From positions 2,675,826 to 2,739,825 of the forward strand of contig CP138355.1 in assembly GCA_033584155.1 (NCBI GenBank): a stretch of DNA of 64,000 nt. The letters are read 5' to 3'. The stretch is from Candidatus Electrothrix scaldis (GTDB lineage: Bacteria; Desulfobacterota; Desulfobulbia; Desulfobulbales; Desulfobulbaceae). Position 1 is the stretch's first letter. The number at the start of each line of letters is the position of its first letter. Of this stretch, positions 54,326-64,000 are shown piece by piece. Position numbers and translations under genes: made by a program. Below the pieces are notes generated by a model. The model worked only from the letters and a program-made list of their open reading frames with translations, was not told the origin of the DNA and searched no databases.

Positions 54326-54562
54326 ATGAATAGGGGTACGGCAAGCCGTGCCCCTGAGCCCATGTATACCTTTTATCTCAGGATACGACCTGAGCGGATC
54401 AGCCTGTTTCGTTTCCTGCTGGAGGGCTACGATGGGCTGGCTGTGCTTTCCACGATGGATGCCAAGGACGGGCTGGTCAGATTGATCGTACCTGCATCCA
54501 GATACACAGAGCTTTGGGATTTGTTGTTTGCTATTTGTGGGGATTTGTGTCCTTCTTCATAG
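54326..54562 (+). CDS. DUF4911-type small protein
   Basis: 78 residues: TFYLRIRPERISLFRFLLEG, LDAKDGLVRLIVP-like beta strand, and the end LWDLLFAICGDLCPSS. It matches the form I associate with DUF4911 proteins, which are common beside purB in deltaproteobacteria; function unknown. It begins 17 bases after the purB stop with AAAGGAT upstream, so co-translation is likely. A longer reading from 54224 would overlap purB and is not preferred. Confidence 0.65.
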   Translation: MNRGTASRAPEPMYTFYLRIRPERISLFRFLLEGYDGLAVLSTMDAKDGLVRLIVPASRYTELWDLLFAICGDLCPSS

Positions 54563-54585
54563 AAGGGCAAGATCGTATTGAGGTA

Positions 54586-54825
54586 ATGATGAAATGTATC
54601 CAATGTGGTTCTCCTGATATTGTGAGGGATGTAAAAGTTGTTGACCATGGCCATTATAATACGCCCATGGATTTAGGCTTTGAGGTACATGAAGCTCCTG
54701 AAGCGTGGGTATTTAAAGGTACTCATCGGGCCGTATTAAAAGGGAACGTATGTGTTGATTGCGGCTATGTAATGTTTTCAGTTTCTGTGAGCGATGCTCA
54801 GAAACTGAAGAAATATAAAAAATAG
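54586..54825 (+). CDS. small zinc-ribbon protein
   Basis: 80 residues. Two Cys pairs, MKCIQCGSPDIV near the start and GNVCVDCGYVMFSV near the end, form a zinc ribbon with a linker that contains HGHYNTPMDLGFEVHEAPEA. No enzyme signature. Frame is open upstream to 54514, but the ATG pair at 54586/54589 fits the start of a Cys-Cys domain. Follows the DUF4911 gene in the same direction, 24 bases on. Confidence 0.6.
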   Translation: MMKCIQCGSPDIVRDVKVVDHGHYNTPMDLGFEVHEAPEAWVFKGTHRAVLKGNVCVDCGYVMFSVSVSDAQKLKKYKK

Positions 54826-54841
54826 CTCGGCAGAACATTTA

Positions 54842-54905
54842 TCCCTTTCTCCGCTCCTTGGCCTGACTATCCCGCAGGGAACGATACAGTTGAAAACCGG
54901 TTCAC
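54842..54905 (-). pseudogene. relic of a glnS 3' end
   Basis: The minus strand aligns with the last codons of the intact glnS (57014 onward): PVFN, a one-base deletion, SLRDSQAKERRKG and a stop, against [31 protein letters not shown] is identical in both. Because the C-terminal residues differ (SQAKERRKG), it derives from a divergent glnS copy. A glnS 5' relic lies 4.6 kb away at 59488, same strand. Confidence 0.6.
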
Positions 54906-54909
54906 CCCG

Positions 54910-55038
54910 TCTGAAAAAAGGCGTAGGGTTTTGTCTATCAAAAGGCGTAGGTTTTACCTATCAAAAAACCTCCCTTCTATATATCAAAAAGGAGGGTTTT
55001 ATATCTCAAAAGGGAACCCTTTTGGTATATAGAAGGGT
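54910..55038. repeat. 23-bp-period repeat with nested hairpins
   Basis: TATCAAAA recurs at 54936, 54959, 54982 and (as TCTCAAAA) 55004, spacing 23, 23 and 22. Within it CCTCCC pairs with GGAGGG, AAAAGGG with CCCTTTT, and CCCTTCTATATA (54973) with TATATAGAAGGG (about 55026). The outer and inner stems are mutually exclusive, as in attenuators. It follows the glnS relic and precedes a small ORF. Confidence 0.65.
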
Positions 55039-55074
55039 AGGCTTTTGATTCGCGGGAAATTTGCAGTTCAAGGT

Positions 55075-55272
55075 ATGCAGCTCTCTCTTTTTCAGCTGCC
55101 GAAGAAATTACTGAACAGGATGAAAAAAATACTGGACAAGAACGAAAACAGTGTTAAGGTTTATTTGTTGTCCGGTACCTGCCCTGATGAAGAAGGAATT
55201 CAATCCTCCCGCACCGATTTATTTCCCATGAGCACACGCACACCGGTCCCCATGACAGGAAATCACCGGTGA
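55075..55272 (+). CDS. uncertain small ORF
   Basis: 65 residues from ATG 55075 (MQLSLFQLPKKLLNRMKKIL), basic amphipathic start then a low-complexity end. No family. It stops in an overlap (GTGA) with the next ORF, which suggests translational coupling, but no strong ribosome site is seen. Listed only because it is positioned before the small membrane protein. Confidence 0.3.
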   Translation: MQLSLFQLPKKLLNRMKKILDKNENSVKVYLLSGTCPDEEGIQSSRTDLFPMSTRTPVPMTGNHR

Positions 55273-55565
55273 GCCCGCCGCCCGCAGCTCTTATATGCAC
55301 GCTGTTCGGTGCTGTTTCAGCGACACTTCCCTTTATTATTATCCCCTATCTCAACCGTTGGAACCCTTCCGGTTGCACCCTCGGAGTGATCGCTGGCTGT
55401 ATCGCCGCGCTCAATATCTTTGGGTTTTACTTTCTACTAAAGAGGTCTGCTGATTACGGGCAATGGCCGACTGCGCTCGGACTGCTCGGCAACGGCCTGT
55501 CCCTGCTCATGATTGCTGGTCTCTCGGCAGTGTATATCTATTTTCAGTATTACTTCCGTATGTAA
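55269..55565 (+). CDS. small membrane protein
   Basis: 98 residues with three hydrophobic segments: AALICTLFGAVSATLPFIII, LGVIAGCIAALNIFGFYFLL and LGLLGNGLSLLMIAGLSAVY. Starts at GTG 55269, overlapping the stop of the small ORF before it. Not assigned to a family. It lies before the HEAT-repeat membrane gene, 35 bases away in the same direction. Confidence 0.5.
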   Translation: MSPPPAALICTLFGAVSATLPFIIIPYLNRWNPSGCTLGVIAGCIAALNIFGFYFLLKRSADYGQWPTALGLLGNGLSLLMIAGLSAVYIYFQYYFRM

Positions 55566-55599
55566 TTCACAGGTGCCGCACCTGAAAACACAAGCTGCA

Positions 55600-56259
55600 A
55601 TGAATTTTCTTTTCATGCTTCTGCACAAGATACGACCTGTTGCTGGTGTGCTGGCCGTTGTGGGTTTAGCCGCTGCCATCTACTATGCCTTTGACCTTAT
55701 ATATCCTAATCATTTTGTCGGGGATATGTACGGATTGGAAGTCATGTTTCGCGGATGCCTCTTGCTTACGGCAGGTCTGACCTTAATGAGTGGCCTGCTC
55801 ATGACCCTGATCGGGTGGAAAAAGGAAATGCCTAAGCTGATTGACGGCGGACTGTTGCTGGCCGATCTTTGTTCCGTGCTGCTTATTGTGCTGGCCTTTA
55901 ATGTGTATCGCTCCAGAGCAGTGGACGAGATACGGAAAACCTATCCGCAGAAAAGTACGACCGAGCTTATCAGGATCGCGGTGGAGGAAAAGGATCAGTT
56001 CGCGATTTACGAGATACTGGCCAGAAAGGACCATGCTGCTGTCCCGGCCCTGATTGATTTGTTGCTTGACGAGGAGCAGGATTCCGGGATTCGGCTTGAA
56101 GCCGCCCATGCATTAGGGCAGCTCGGCGGGGTGGAGGCGCGGGTCGCTCTGGAGAAGGCAGCGGCAATGCCCGGAGGAAATTCTTATCTGGCGGGCACCA
56201 TCAGGTATTCTTTAGAGCATATCGAGCGGCTAGAACAGAAAAAGAGGGAGGAGAGATGA
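55600..56259 (+). CDS. membrane protein with HEAT-like repeats
   Basis: 219 residues. Three or so N-terminal hydrophobic segments (VAGVLAVVGLAAAIYYAF, CLLLTAGLTLMSGLLMTLIG, LLLADLCSVLLIVLAFNVY) then a soluble helical repeat domain with HEAT-like rungs: AVPALIDLLLDEEQDSGIRL and EAAHALGQLGGVEARVALEK. ATG 55600 was chosen because the longer frame from 55513 overlaps the preceding gene. Function unknown. Confidence 0.6.
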   Translation: MNFLFMLLHKIRPVAGVLAVVGLAAAIYYAFDLIYPNHFVGDMYGLEVMFRGCLLLTAGLTLMSGLLMTLIGWKKEMPKLIDGGLLLADLCSVLLIVLAFNVYRSRAVDEIRKTYPQKSTTELIRIAVEEKDQFAIYEILARKDHAAVPALIDLLLDEEQDSGIRLEAAHALGQLGGVEARVALEKAAAMPGGNSYLAGTIRYSLEHIERLEQKKREER

Positions 56260-56312
56260 TTGAGTGTGATTGGGGAAGTGTGTCCAGTGATTTGATATTG
56301 ACTGGTTACCGG

Positions 56313-57013
56313 TTATGGACGGTGTGACAATTCTGCTGAAGAGGTTGACTTGTCGGTGGAATCCATTGACGCACCATGAGTTGTGTATCTCTGCTCTTTT
56401 TCCAACTTGTCCAAAGCATTGGATATTCCTTCTGCAAAATATTTATGGGTGATATCAGAACGGTCCAGATTTGCCAGAATCTGCCTGAGTTGCTCCTTAT
56501 TTTTTTTCGGCTCGGCAAGGAGCCGTTGTAGAACTATATGCCCCTGAGCTCCTCTCGATTGCAGGATAAAATCAGCATCGCTACGGGTGGATTTCGCATG
56601 TATACTGATAGCAAGACCTGTAGATATACAGATGAAGGCGATAACCGAGATCACTGTCATGGCGAATTGTGATCTCTTGGAGAATTTTTGCCGTTTCTTT
56701 GGCAGTGAAGTATCGATTGATGTGTAGAGAGCCATGCCGCCAAGAATGACAAAGGCCCAAGGCCCAATGAATGTCCCGGCGGCAATCAATGCCAGGAAGA
56801 TCCAGAGAACAGCTGAGGAAAGACGATCGAGAGCCGTCCTGATAGCGAGAAACCAGATGGTGATACCAAGGCACCACCACGCTGTATATGGTAAGTTGTA
56901 CTCAAACTGGGAATAGATGCAAACAGTACAGGCGAGCGCTGTCGTCGGCAGGCTTAAAAGAACAACGGCAGCAAGGGCTGTTTGTGCCGTTGTTCTTAAC
57001 ATAACTTTTTTTC

Positions 57014-57017
<4 letters not shown>
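56313..57017 (-). CDS. membrane protein of unknown function
   Basis: 234 residues, signal-like start ([20 protein letters not shown]), CTVC motif right after the predicted cleavage, then four hydrophobic segments ([62 protein letters not shown]) and a soluble tail with helices. Its start overlaps the glnS stop by four bases (TGA/ATG region), so it is the second gene of the glnS operon. No family recognised. Confidence 0.55.
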
Positions 57018-58711
<1,694 letters not shown>

Positions 58712-58759
58712 GTATATTATAGAATGGTTATGAATGTTGTTTCCTAATGAATGATCAAC

Positions 58760-59146
58760 TTATTGGAGCGTGTTGACAAGGTAGTTTCTGATTTTTTCAT
58801 CGACAGTGGCGAGCACCAAGTCATGCTCAAGGGCTTGACAGATCAGCATCCGGTCAAACGGATCACGGTGATGGGACGGTAGTGCGGAAAGATGCGTCAC
58901 ACATGCTTCGTCGACAGGAAGACTGGCAATATGATGACGCTTTCTCTGTCTGGGCAGATAGCTTTCAGGGGATTCCGGCAGGGGCAGTTTGCCCAGTTTG
59001 TATTTTATAACCGCTTCCCAAATCGATACAGCACTCAGATACACTTCGTTTTTGGTGCTTCGCACGGTACTTACAATATGCTCCGGCAACCGTCTGTCTC
59101 CACTGATAAACCAGAGAAATATATGTGTGTCGAGTAAAATTTTCAT
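58760..59146 (-). CDS. vapC: PIN-domain toxin, VapC-type
   Basis: 128 residues. Acidic residues of the PIN nuclease centre: LLDTHIFLWFISGD (Asp), SIWEAVIKYKLGK (Glu), DPFDRMLICQALEHD (Asp) and LVLATVDEKIRNY (Asp). Overlaps by four bases the antitoxin gene upstream (59143-59379), the normal order antitoxin-toxin. The pair lies immediately upstream of glnS on the same strand. A 48-bp copy of its 5' region occurs at 59616. Confidence 0.88.
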   Translation of the reverse strand: MKILLDTHIFLWFISGDRRLPEHIVSTVRSTKNEVYLSAVSIWEAVIKYKLGKLPLPESPESYLPRQRKRHHIASLPVDEACVTHLSALPSHHRDPFDRMLICQALEHDLVLATVDEKIRNYLVNTLQ

Positions 59147-59379
59147 TTTCCTTCAAACTCACTGAGAATATCTTCAGGCAGGGAATCGTCAAAATCGTCA
59201 GGGACAGTGAACTCGCCTGCGCAGAGACCGGAAGGTCTGAGTGCGTCCTCTGAAGACGGTGGATTGATCTCCGCTACAGGTTTACCTTCATGGAGTACAG
59301 TTATTGATTCTCCGTTTTGTGCGCGCCGGAGGTATTCCTTCAGGTTGCGCTGCATGATATCAATGGTGATCGTTGTCAT
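59143..59379 (-). CDS. vapB: Phd/YefM-type antitoxin
   Basis: 78 residues. N-terminal Phd/YefM-like DNA-binding fold: MTTITIDIMQRNLKEYLRRAQNG, with GESITVLHEGKPVAEI (beta strands) and a C-terminal tail for toxin binding, DDFDDSLPEDILSEFEGK. The gene symbol follows the VapBC convention of its partner; Phd-type fold with VapC toxin is a common mixture. Four-base overlap with vapC implies coupled translation; the operon should repress itself. Confidence 0.8.
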   Translation of the reverse strand: MTTITIDIMQRNLKEYLRRAQNGESITVLHEGKPVAEINPPSSEDALRPSGLCAGEFTVPDDFDDSLPEDILSEFEGK

Positions 59380-59487
59380 GATTGCCCTCCTTTTGCAGGA
59401 TTCATCTCTGATTTTCAGAAGTCTTTAGTCTCTATTATTCCGTATTTTTAGATTGTTTGGCAAGGAGGATTATGAAAAGGACGATGA

Positions 59488-59552
59488 TCGTCGGCAACGA
59501 TCTGGCGGACGAAGTCAAGGGGTTTGGATGGAGTATCTGGGGTGTTAGTCAT
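59488..59552 (-). pseudogene. relic of a glnS 5' end
   Basis: 59488-59531 is almost identical to 58644-58687, the segment that encodes the beginning of glnS (GGCAACGATCTGGCGGACGA core), and continues to a CAT at 59550-59552 like the glnS start codon. So the first 22 codons of a second glnS copy are left. Same strand as the intact gene. Confidence 0.75.
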
Positions 59553-59615
59553 ATTTATAAATTTGGAAATAGTTACTTGGTGATGGAAATGAATTGATTG
59601 TATTAGCAATTCCAA

Positions 59616-59663
59616 TGATAAACCAGAGAGCTTTCTGTGTGTCGAGCTGAATTATCCATTTTG
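59616..59663 (-). pseudogene. relic of a vapC 5' end
   Basis: TGATAAACCAGAGA and TGTGTGTCGAG match the start of vapC (59104-59150). The 48-bp relic follows the glnS relic in the order expected for a copy of the vapC-glnS block. The stop codon of the CHAT gene lies inside it. Confidence 0.65.
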
Positions 59664-60701
59664 CACAAAAACAACTTGCTCAGAATTATTTTTTAAAGCT
59701 ATTAATTTTGGAATCTCTTTTTTATCAAGTTTTTCTAAATCAATTTGTATGCAACCTAAATCAAAGGCGGTTTTTATATCTTTGCCATATCCTAATGCTT
59801 GATAAAAGGCTGTAGAAAAACTAATTGCTGACCTGTCGCCAATCGCCTCAGACATTGCAATCACGCAGTCAATATGTTCCGCAATAGCCAATGCTTGCTC
59901 CTCTGAATAGCAAGCATTGAGTACTACACAACGAATATTCTCTTTGAGAATATTAAACAGTAAACTTAAGGAATGAGCTGAAACCGTTTGGCTTTTTCCC
60001 TGTTGATCTTCAAATATAATTTCACGTTGTCCTGTCCCATGTCCGCTAAAATGCACAATGTCTGGTTGGTAGCGAAGCAAAAAGCTCTGTAAATCTATGA
60101 TACGAACCGCCCAATGTTGTTTTATGCTAAAAATGTCCCTAAATTCACTTTGTCGCAATGCTTGGTCTATTGTTCTGCTTTCCTCATCTATTCTTAGACG
60201 GACAGTATCCGCTGGATTAGCAGCAAGAAAGAGAACTTTTATTTTCTTGGATGTTTTAGATGTCCGGTTTAATACTGGATTATCACTGATAATCCGAGAC
60301 ATATTCCAATAATTATCCCATTGAGATAAAAAATAGTTCCTCCATTCATAAGCATGATGTGGGATTACAAAATGTGGACGTGACTCTTTTGGATACCAAG
60401 GTTTTGAAGTATATATTTCTACTTTAACAATTCCCTGCGCACTTTTTGAATCTGTAATAAAGAATCCTATAGCAGGTAAAATAGGAAGTAACCTATATTC
60501 AAAGTGTTGTGGAAATTGATTCTTTATATTTTGCAATTCCGATATAACAGTTCGCATTGAAATACCGAATTTTTTAGCAGTTTCAAATCTTGGATCAATC
60601 AAGGATAGCATTGCTGGAGCACTTGAAGTTGGATCTACTGCAAGGATTTTTACTTGAACACCACGTTTTAAGACATCTAGTACAGCACGGCGTAAATCAT
60701 C
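59652..60701 (-). pseudogene. CHAT-domain (caspase-like) protein, 5'-truncated by IS630
   Basis: The CHAT domain is present with His in IVHFSGHGTGQREIIFE and Cys in VVLNACYSEEQALAIAE. From ATG 60611 this gives 319 residues, but the frame stays open upstream to the IS630 stop codon (60702-60704) and reads DDLRRAVLDVLKRGVQVKIL, so the real protein began further up and was cut by the insertion. Upstream of the IS no matching 5' part was found. The gene is AT-richer than its neighbours. CHAT proteins are proteases often linked to signalling or immune systems. Confidence 0.75.
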
Positions 60702-61956
60702 CTATGCTTTTAGCGGCAACCCATTAAATGTCCATTTGTATGGTTTAGCCATTGTGGCATTAAAATAACAAATAAAGTCAAGAAGTTTTCTTTTAAGATC
60801 TTCTTTCGATGTAAAGTTACCTCGTTTGATGATCTTTTTGGTAAGGATACTGAACCAAATTTCTACTTGATTGAGCCATGAACAGTGTTTCGGCGTATAA
60901 ACGAAGCGAATCGGATGCTCTTTCATCCTGAGAAATTCAGCTCTGCTTTCCTTTGATTTCAATATACCTTTCTTTCCTTTGACACCCAAATCTTCTTTGA
61001 TCCCGCATAGCTCACTGACCAATTTCACAAGCGATTCCGATTGATGAGTATTGAGCTGGTCGGTCACAAACACCCACTCTTGAGCCTCTGGATCGCTTAA
61101 TATAAGATTTCGAATATGTTCGCAAAAATCATATTCGTTTCGAGTTTCTCCTATGCTGGGAGAGACGATTTTTCCAGTTACTACGTCAAAGTTTGCGATA
61201 AGTGAGAGGGTTCCGTGCCTGATGTATTCAAACTCAATCCTCTCCGGCTTTCCCGGCTCTATCTTTTTCGTAGGATTTTTTCTCTCAAGAGCCTGAATAC
61301 CGGTGTTTTCATCAACGCTCATAGTGCGTCTATTATTTGTCACAGCTTTTCGGGGAGCCTCGTGGTATGTTTCACAGACTTCTTTTGTTTCCGAAACAAA
61401 CTGTTCTTCATTATCATGATTGGGATTGAGCCAATATCGACTATGATGAGGTCGTACATCCGTTTCTTTTTAAAAATCTACCGACTTGACGGTCAGAAAT
61501 CCTAGAAGTTATCCCACGTTTGTTGCATTCATCCGCTAATTCCCGGCTGGTCCATTGAGAAATTGGACGACCGCTTTCTTCGGGATGTTCCAGTGCAACT
61601 GCCAGAATTTGGCAATATTGCTCTGAAGAGTATGTGGGCGGTGTCCCTGAACGCGGATTATCTTTCAAGATTTCTCGGATACTTTTTTCTAACTTCTTAC
61701 TATCCTGATGCTCATTTTCTAATTTTATTAAAGCATGTTGGTTATCCAACCACTTGTATCGCCAGTGTTTAACCTTGTCGATACTGCAACTCATAATTTT
61801 TGCAATTCTTGAGTTCGGTTTTCCTTTCTCAATCTCCAATATTAAAGAGGCTCGGCTCACTTCTCGAAAATCAGCTGTTGACTGCCGGGCTATTTTTGAC
61901 AGAATTTCTTCCTGTTGTTCAGTAACAGTAATCGGTGGTGATTTGGGTGCAGGCAT
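60702..61956 (-). pseudogene. IS630-family transposase, frameshifted
   Basis: Two pieces: 61441-61956 (171 residues, helix-turn-helix and linker with RVSRASLILEIEKGKPNSRI-type HTH order) and 60702-61343 (213 residues with DDE core, DENTGIQALERK, VTDQLNTHQSESLVKLV, YTPKHCSWLNQVEIWFSILT). The downstream piece is in the +1 frame relative to the upstream one; its frame is open well beyond 61343 and continues RPHHSRYWLNPNHDN. A T-TTA-AAA sequence near the break is in the wrong direction for a -1 slip. So it is probably inactivated. The IS ends in the CHAT gene. Confidence 0.8.
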
Positions 61957-62198
61957 TTTTTAATTTACCTAAATCCTGCAATTGATCTTTTTGGCTCAAA
62001 TGACTAACCATTTGGTGTTGTAGAAAACCAAAAATTCTGAAAATAGTTATCAGTTGATAGTAAAAAACACCGAAAAGTGCTGTTTCCAGATAAGCAGATG
62101 CCTCTTTAAGGCTGATCAAGTAGAATATTTTGCCCCACAAGACGCACTAATCCTGTTGATGGAAAAAAATATTTCAAAAAAAGAGGTAGTAGTGCTGG
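61957..62198. other. short gap between IS630 and IS1380
   Basis: 242 bases with no convincing gene; a 73-residue frame on the minus strand has no recognisable features. May contain IS ends, but I could not align terminal repeats. Confidence 0.3.
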
Positions 62199-63452
62199 TC
62201 AGTACAGCCCCACCGCCACCCAGTCATCCCACTGAGTGGAATACAGCATTCGTTCGGGAACAAATAGCTTTTGCTGCCGTCCACCAGTAGTATACTTCCC
62301 AGCCACCCGAACGAGAAATGTACGAATTGTACCTGGCTCCCAGCGACGTAATACAGCATTACCGCTCAATAAAGCCATCCATCGTATCGTGTTGTATGCC
62401 AGAATAGCAGTTTGAAACAACACACTATTTGCCCAGAAATCTTCTGTCTTGATATGTACCAACGCAGTCTGGTTTTTTGCTTCCTCAATCCAGGTTTCAC
62501 AAGTTGCTCGTTGGCCGTATCGTTTGTGGACCTGCCATGGATCAGCAATCTCACTGACCACATAACAGAAGTAATCGAACTCCTTCATCTCAAACAGGGT
62601 CGCTGGTTTTGCCGGGTCAGCCGGTTTCTCTCTGCGGACCGCAACAAAGAGTCGGGTCGAAGACCAGGTCGTACATTTATGAAAAAAGATACATTGTTCC
62701 CAACCGGCCTGCCCGGGGACCGGCTCCCAGGATTGTTTGGACAGAAGGGTGACCAGCCCCTTGAGCTTAACCTTGATCAGGTAACTATGACCATACTGAT
62801 CCAAAAGATCAAGCAGGGCACCAACAAAAAAACCGCTGTCGCCCCTGAACAAAATCCGGGTTCCATTGGGAAGGTGTGCCAGAAGTTGCTTGGTAAACTC
62901 GACAATACCATTACTTGTATAGGCATTGCCGCATCGAAGCCACCCTTGCAATATCTCTTTGCTTTCAGCGCAAAATGCAAGCAGAGGATGATACGATTTT
63001 GCACCGCGTTTATGTGGATTAAACCCTTTGGCCGCTCCTTGCTGAGAACCGTATACCGTCTTTTCTGTGGAATCCACATCAACAACCAGACAGTGGGCTG
63101 CACCGACTTTACTTTTCCCGGATCGCAATCCCTTACGCCACATGCGAGCACGCAACCGATGATTAAGAACTTCCAGGTTATTGATATGACGATAGCTGAA
63201 TGTTCGAAAAAGGCGGCCAAAGGTTGTTTCGTCCGGGATTAACCGCCATCCTGCTATCCGGCAAAGTACGCTATCTGCCCAGACTGTTGCAATATTGCTG
63301 ATAGAACGAGCTCCGCCGATAATAGCTATCAAAGGGAGAAATATTATATCAACTGCATCATAAGTGGCGGTGGCTCCGCGTTGATGTTCTAAAGTTTCCT
63401 GGATAAGCTGGCCAACATTATGTTTTTGCAGGAACTTTACGGCAGGAATCAA
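62199..63452 (-). CDS. IS1380-family transposase
   Basis: 417 residues from TTG 63452; the frame is open for about 20 further codons upstream (to a TAA), and no ATG is there. IS1380 DDE residues: LVVDVDSTEKTVYGSQQGAA, ILFRGDSGFF, and ETWIEEAKNQTALV. Typical GFNPHKRGAKSYHPLLAF block. Normal family length is a little longer, so the N-terminus may be slightly trimmed or begin at another start. Looks otherwise intact. Confidence 0.85.
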   Translation of the reverse strand: MIPAVKFLQKHNVGQLIQETLEHQRGATATYDAVDIIFLPLIAIIGGARSISNIATVWADSVLCRIAGWRLIPDETTFGRLFRTFSYRHINNLEVLNHRLRARMWRKGLRSGKSKVGAAHCLVVDVDSTEKTVYGSQQGAAKGFNPHKRGAKSYHPLLAFCAESKEILQGWLRCGNAYTSNGIVEFTKQLLAHLPNGTRILFRGDSGFFVGALLDLLDQYGHSYLIKVKLKGLVTLLSKQSWEPVPGQAGWEQCIFFHKCTTWSSTRLFVAVRREKPADPAKPATLFEMKEFDYFCYVVSEIADPWQVHKRYGQRATCETWIEEAKNQTALVHIKTEDFWANSVLFQTAILAYNTIRWMALLSGNAVLRRWEPGTIRTFLVRVAGKYTTGGRQQKLFVPERMLYSTQWDDWVAVGLY

Positions 63453-63518
63453 GCCTGCCTGTGCTGTAACCCCTTTTGCTCCTTTGGGTGCGGCTCTTTT
63501 CCTGCAATCTTCCAGCGA

Positions 63519-64000
63519 TTATATCATTGCCGGAACTGCATCACCATTCGGCATCCAGATATAGTTCCTGCACCGCTCCTTCCAAAAATGAAAGTTCAGG
63601 TATTTTTTCAGATCTCCGCTGGTTTTCAGCGCCCTTAGCTTCAGCACAGCATCCGCTGATTTCAGTCGCCAACGAGCACCGGTGAGATCCATACGATCCT
63701 TGACCAAGTGACGACAAGCTCCCTCTATTACACCGGTGGCGATAGGCAGTCCTTTCAAAAGAGCTTCTTCATATCTCAGTCGTTTCTGATTTTTCTTGAT
63801 ATAATTCGCAGCAGTATCCACAGGGATACGTTTATTTTCATCTAATTCTCTACGTGTAGCCGCACGACGCAATCCGCTCGCCACGCTTTGCGCGTTTCCT
63901 TTCAAAATCTCAAGCGTACGGCCCTGAACCCACTTTTCTCGTTTTTCAGCGTTCTCTTTCTCTGGATAAAGAGCATGAACCGCCTTCCACAGGTACTCGA
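63519..64000 (-). CDS. ISKra4-family transposase, C-terminal part; runs off the window
   Basis: The end contains the family signature LPIATGVIEGACRHLVKDRM and DLTGARWRLKSADAVLKLRA. The frame is open through the right edge of the window (EYLWKAVHALYPEKENAEKR at 64000), so the N-terminal part is outside. It stops at 63519, close to the IS1380 gene, which may have inserted beside it. Confidence 0.85.
   Translation of the reverse strand, partial: EYLWKAVHALYPEKENAEKREKWVQGRTLEILKGNAQSVASGLRRAATRRELDENKRIPVDTAANYIKKNQKRLRYEEALLKGLPIATGVIEGACRHLVKDRMDLTGARWRLKSADAVLKLRALKTSGDLKKYLNFHFWKERCRNYIWMPNGDAVPAMI

Noticed and set aside
61441-61480. Programmed -1 frameshift in the IS630 transposase at T-TTA-AAA
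   Set aside because: The second piece is in the +1 frame, so a -1 slip would not join them; a one-base change is more likely.

Overview
ORGANISM. The window looks like a chromosome segment of a Gram-negative deltaproteobacterium-type organism, most likely Desulfobulbales (Desulfobulbaceae, possibly a cable-bacterium relative). This rests on the gene mix, not on a marker gene: a SelD-associated type FAD oxidoreductase, a TIGR03960-type radical SAM protein, a DUF4911 protein beside purB, GEMM-like leaders ahead of exported wall proteins, CHAT, caspase and KAP genes, and many IS elements. Base composition is moderate in core genes and clearly AT-richer in some accessory genes. No rRNA, tRNA or CRISPR array was seen. 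LAYOUT. 1-6.4 kb is housekeeping: the C-terminal part of the NAD(P)HX repair enzyme, a CBS protein, an orphan LivF-type ATPase, a Gfo/Idh/MocA oxidoreductase, then parC and coaX on the minus strand. 6.7-9.2 kb is accessory: a Uma2-type nuclease, a KAP-type P-loop NTPase with a composition switch, and a non-coding stretch in which GCAA recurs in helical phase. 9.2-16.1 kb holds a B12-type radical SAM/DUF2344 fusion, yhbY, arfB, a nucleoside phosphorylase, two small secreted very acidic proteins and a PIN-PhoH ATPase. 16.5-19.4 kb is an IS3 element abutting a second, two-ORF IS. 19.5-25.6 kb has lysC and a 1532-residue secreted beta-helix/dockerin protein. 26-28.5 kb is the most unusual block: a sigma-54-type promoter, a structured leader, an NlpC/P60-like lipoprotein, a DUF882 peptidase, a second copy of the leader and a CAP-domain lipoprotein. 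28.8-35.2 kb has a rhodanese-ferritin fusion, a FAD oxidoreductase, a TPR protein, a 23-bp tandem repeat, a methyltransferase and an SPL-like radical SAM protein. 35.2-39.6 kb (minus) has a UDP-sugar dehydrogenase, queE-queD and an exported adenosine deaminase. 39.9-48.5 kb has a degenerate metallopeptidase-like protein, sixA, an MFS transporter, an exported/membrane pair and a caspase-lipase fusion. 48.9-52.7 kb is a two-protein phosphorelay plus an S4 protein. 52.9-59.4 kb has purB, DUF4911, a zinc ribbon, small membrane proteins, glnS and a vapBC-type pair. 59.5-64 kb is decayed: relics of glnS and vapC, a CHAT gene cut by an IS630 element, an IS1380 element and an ISKra4 element that runs off the end. 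HOW THE GENES WORK TOGETHER. The 26-28.5 kb block looks like one regulated envelope-remodelling operon in which two lipoprotein genes share a homologous RNA leader and a related lipoprotein signal. queD-queE supply the 7-deazaguanine pathway. The histidine kinase and hybrid regulator overlap and probably form one signalling route without a DNA-binding output. The caspase-lipase, CHAT, KAP and VapBC genes give the window a stress/defence flavour, although no complete known defence system is present.
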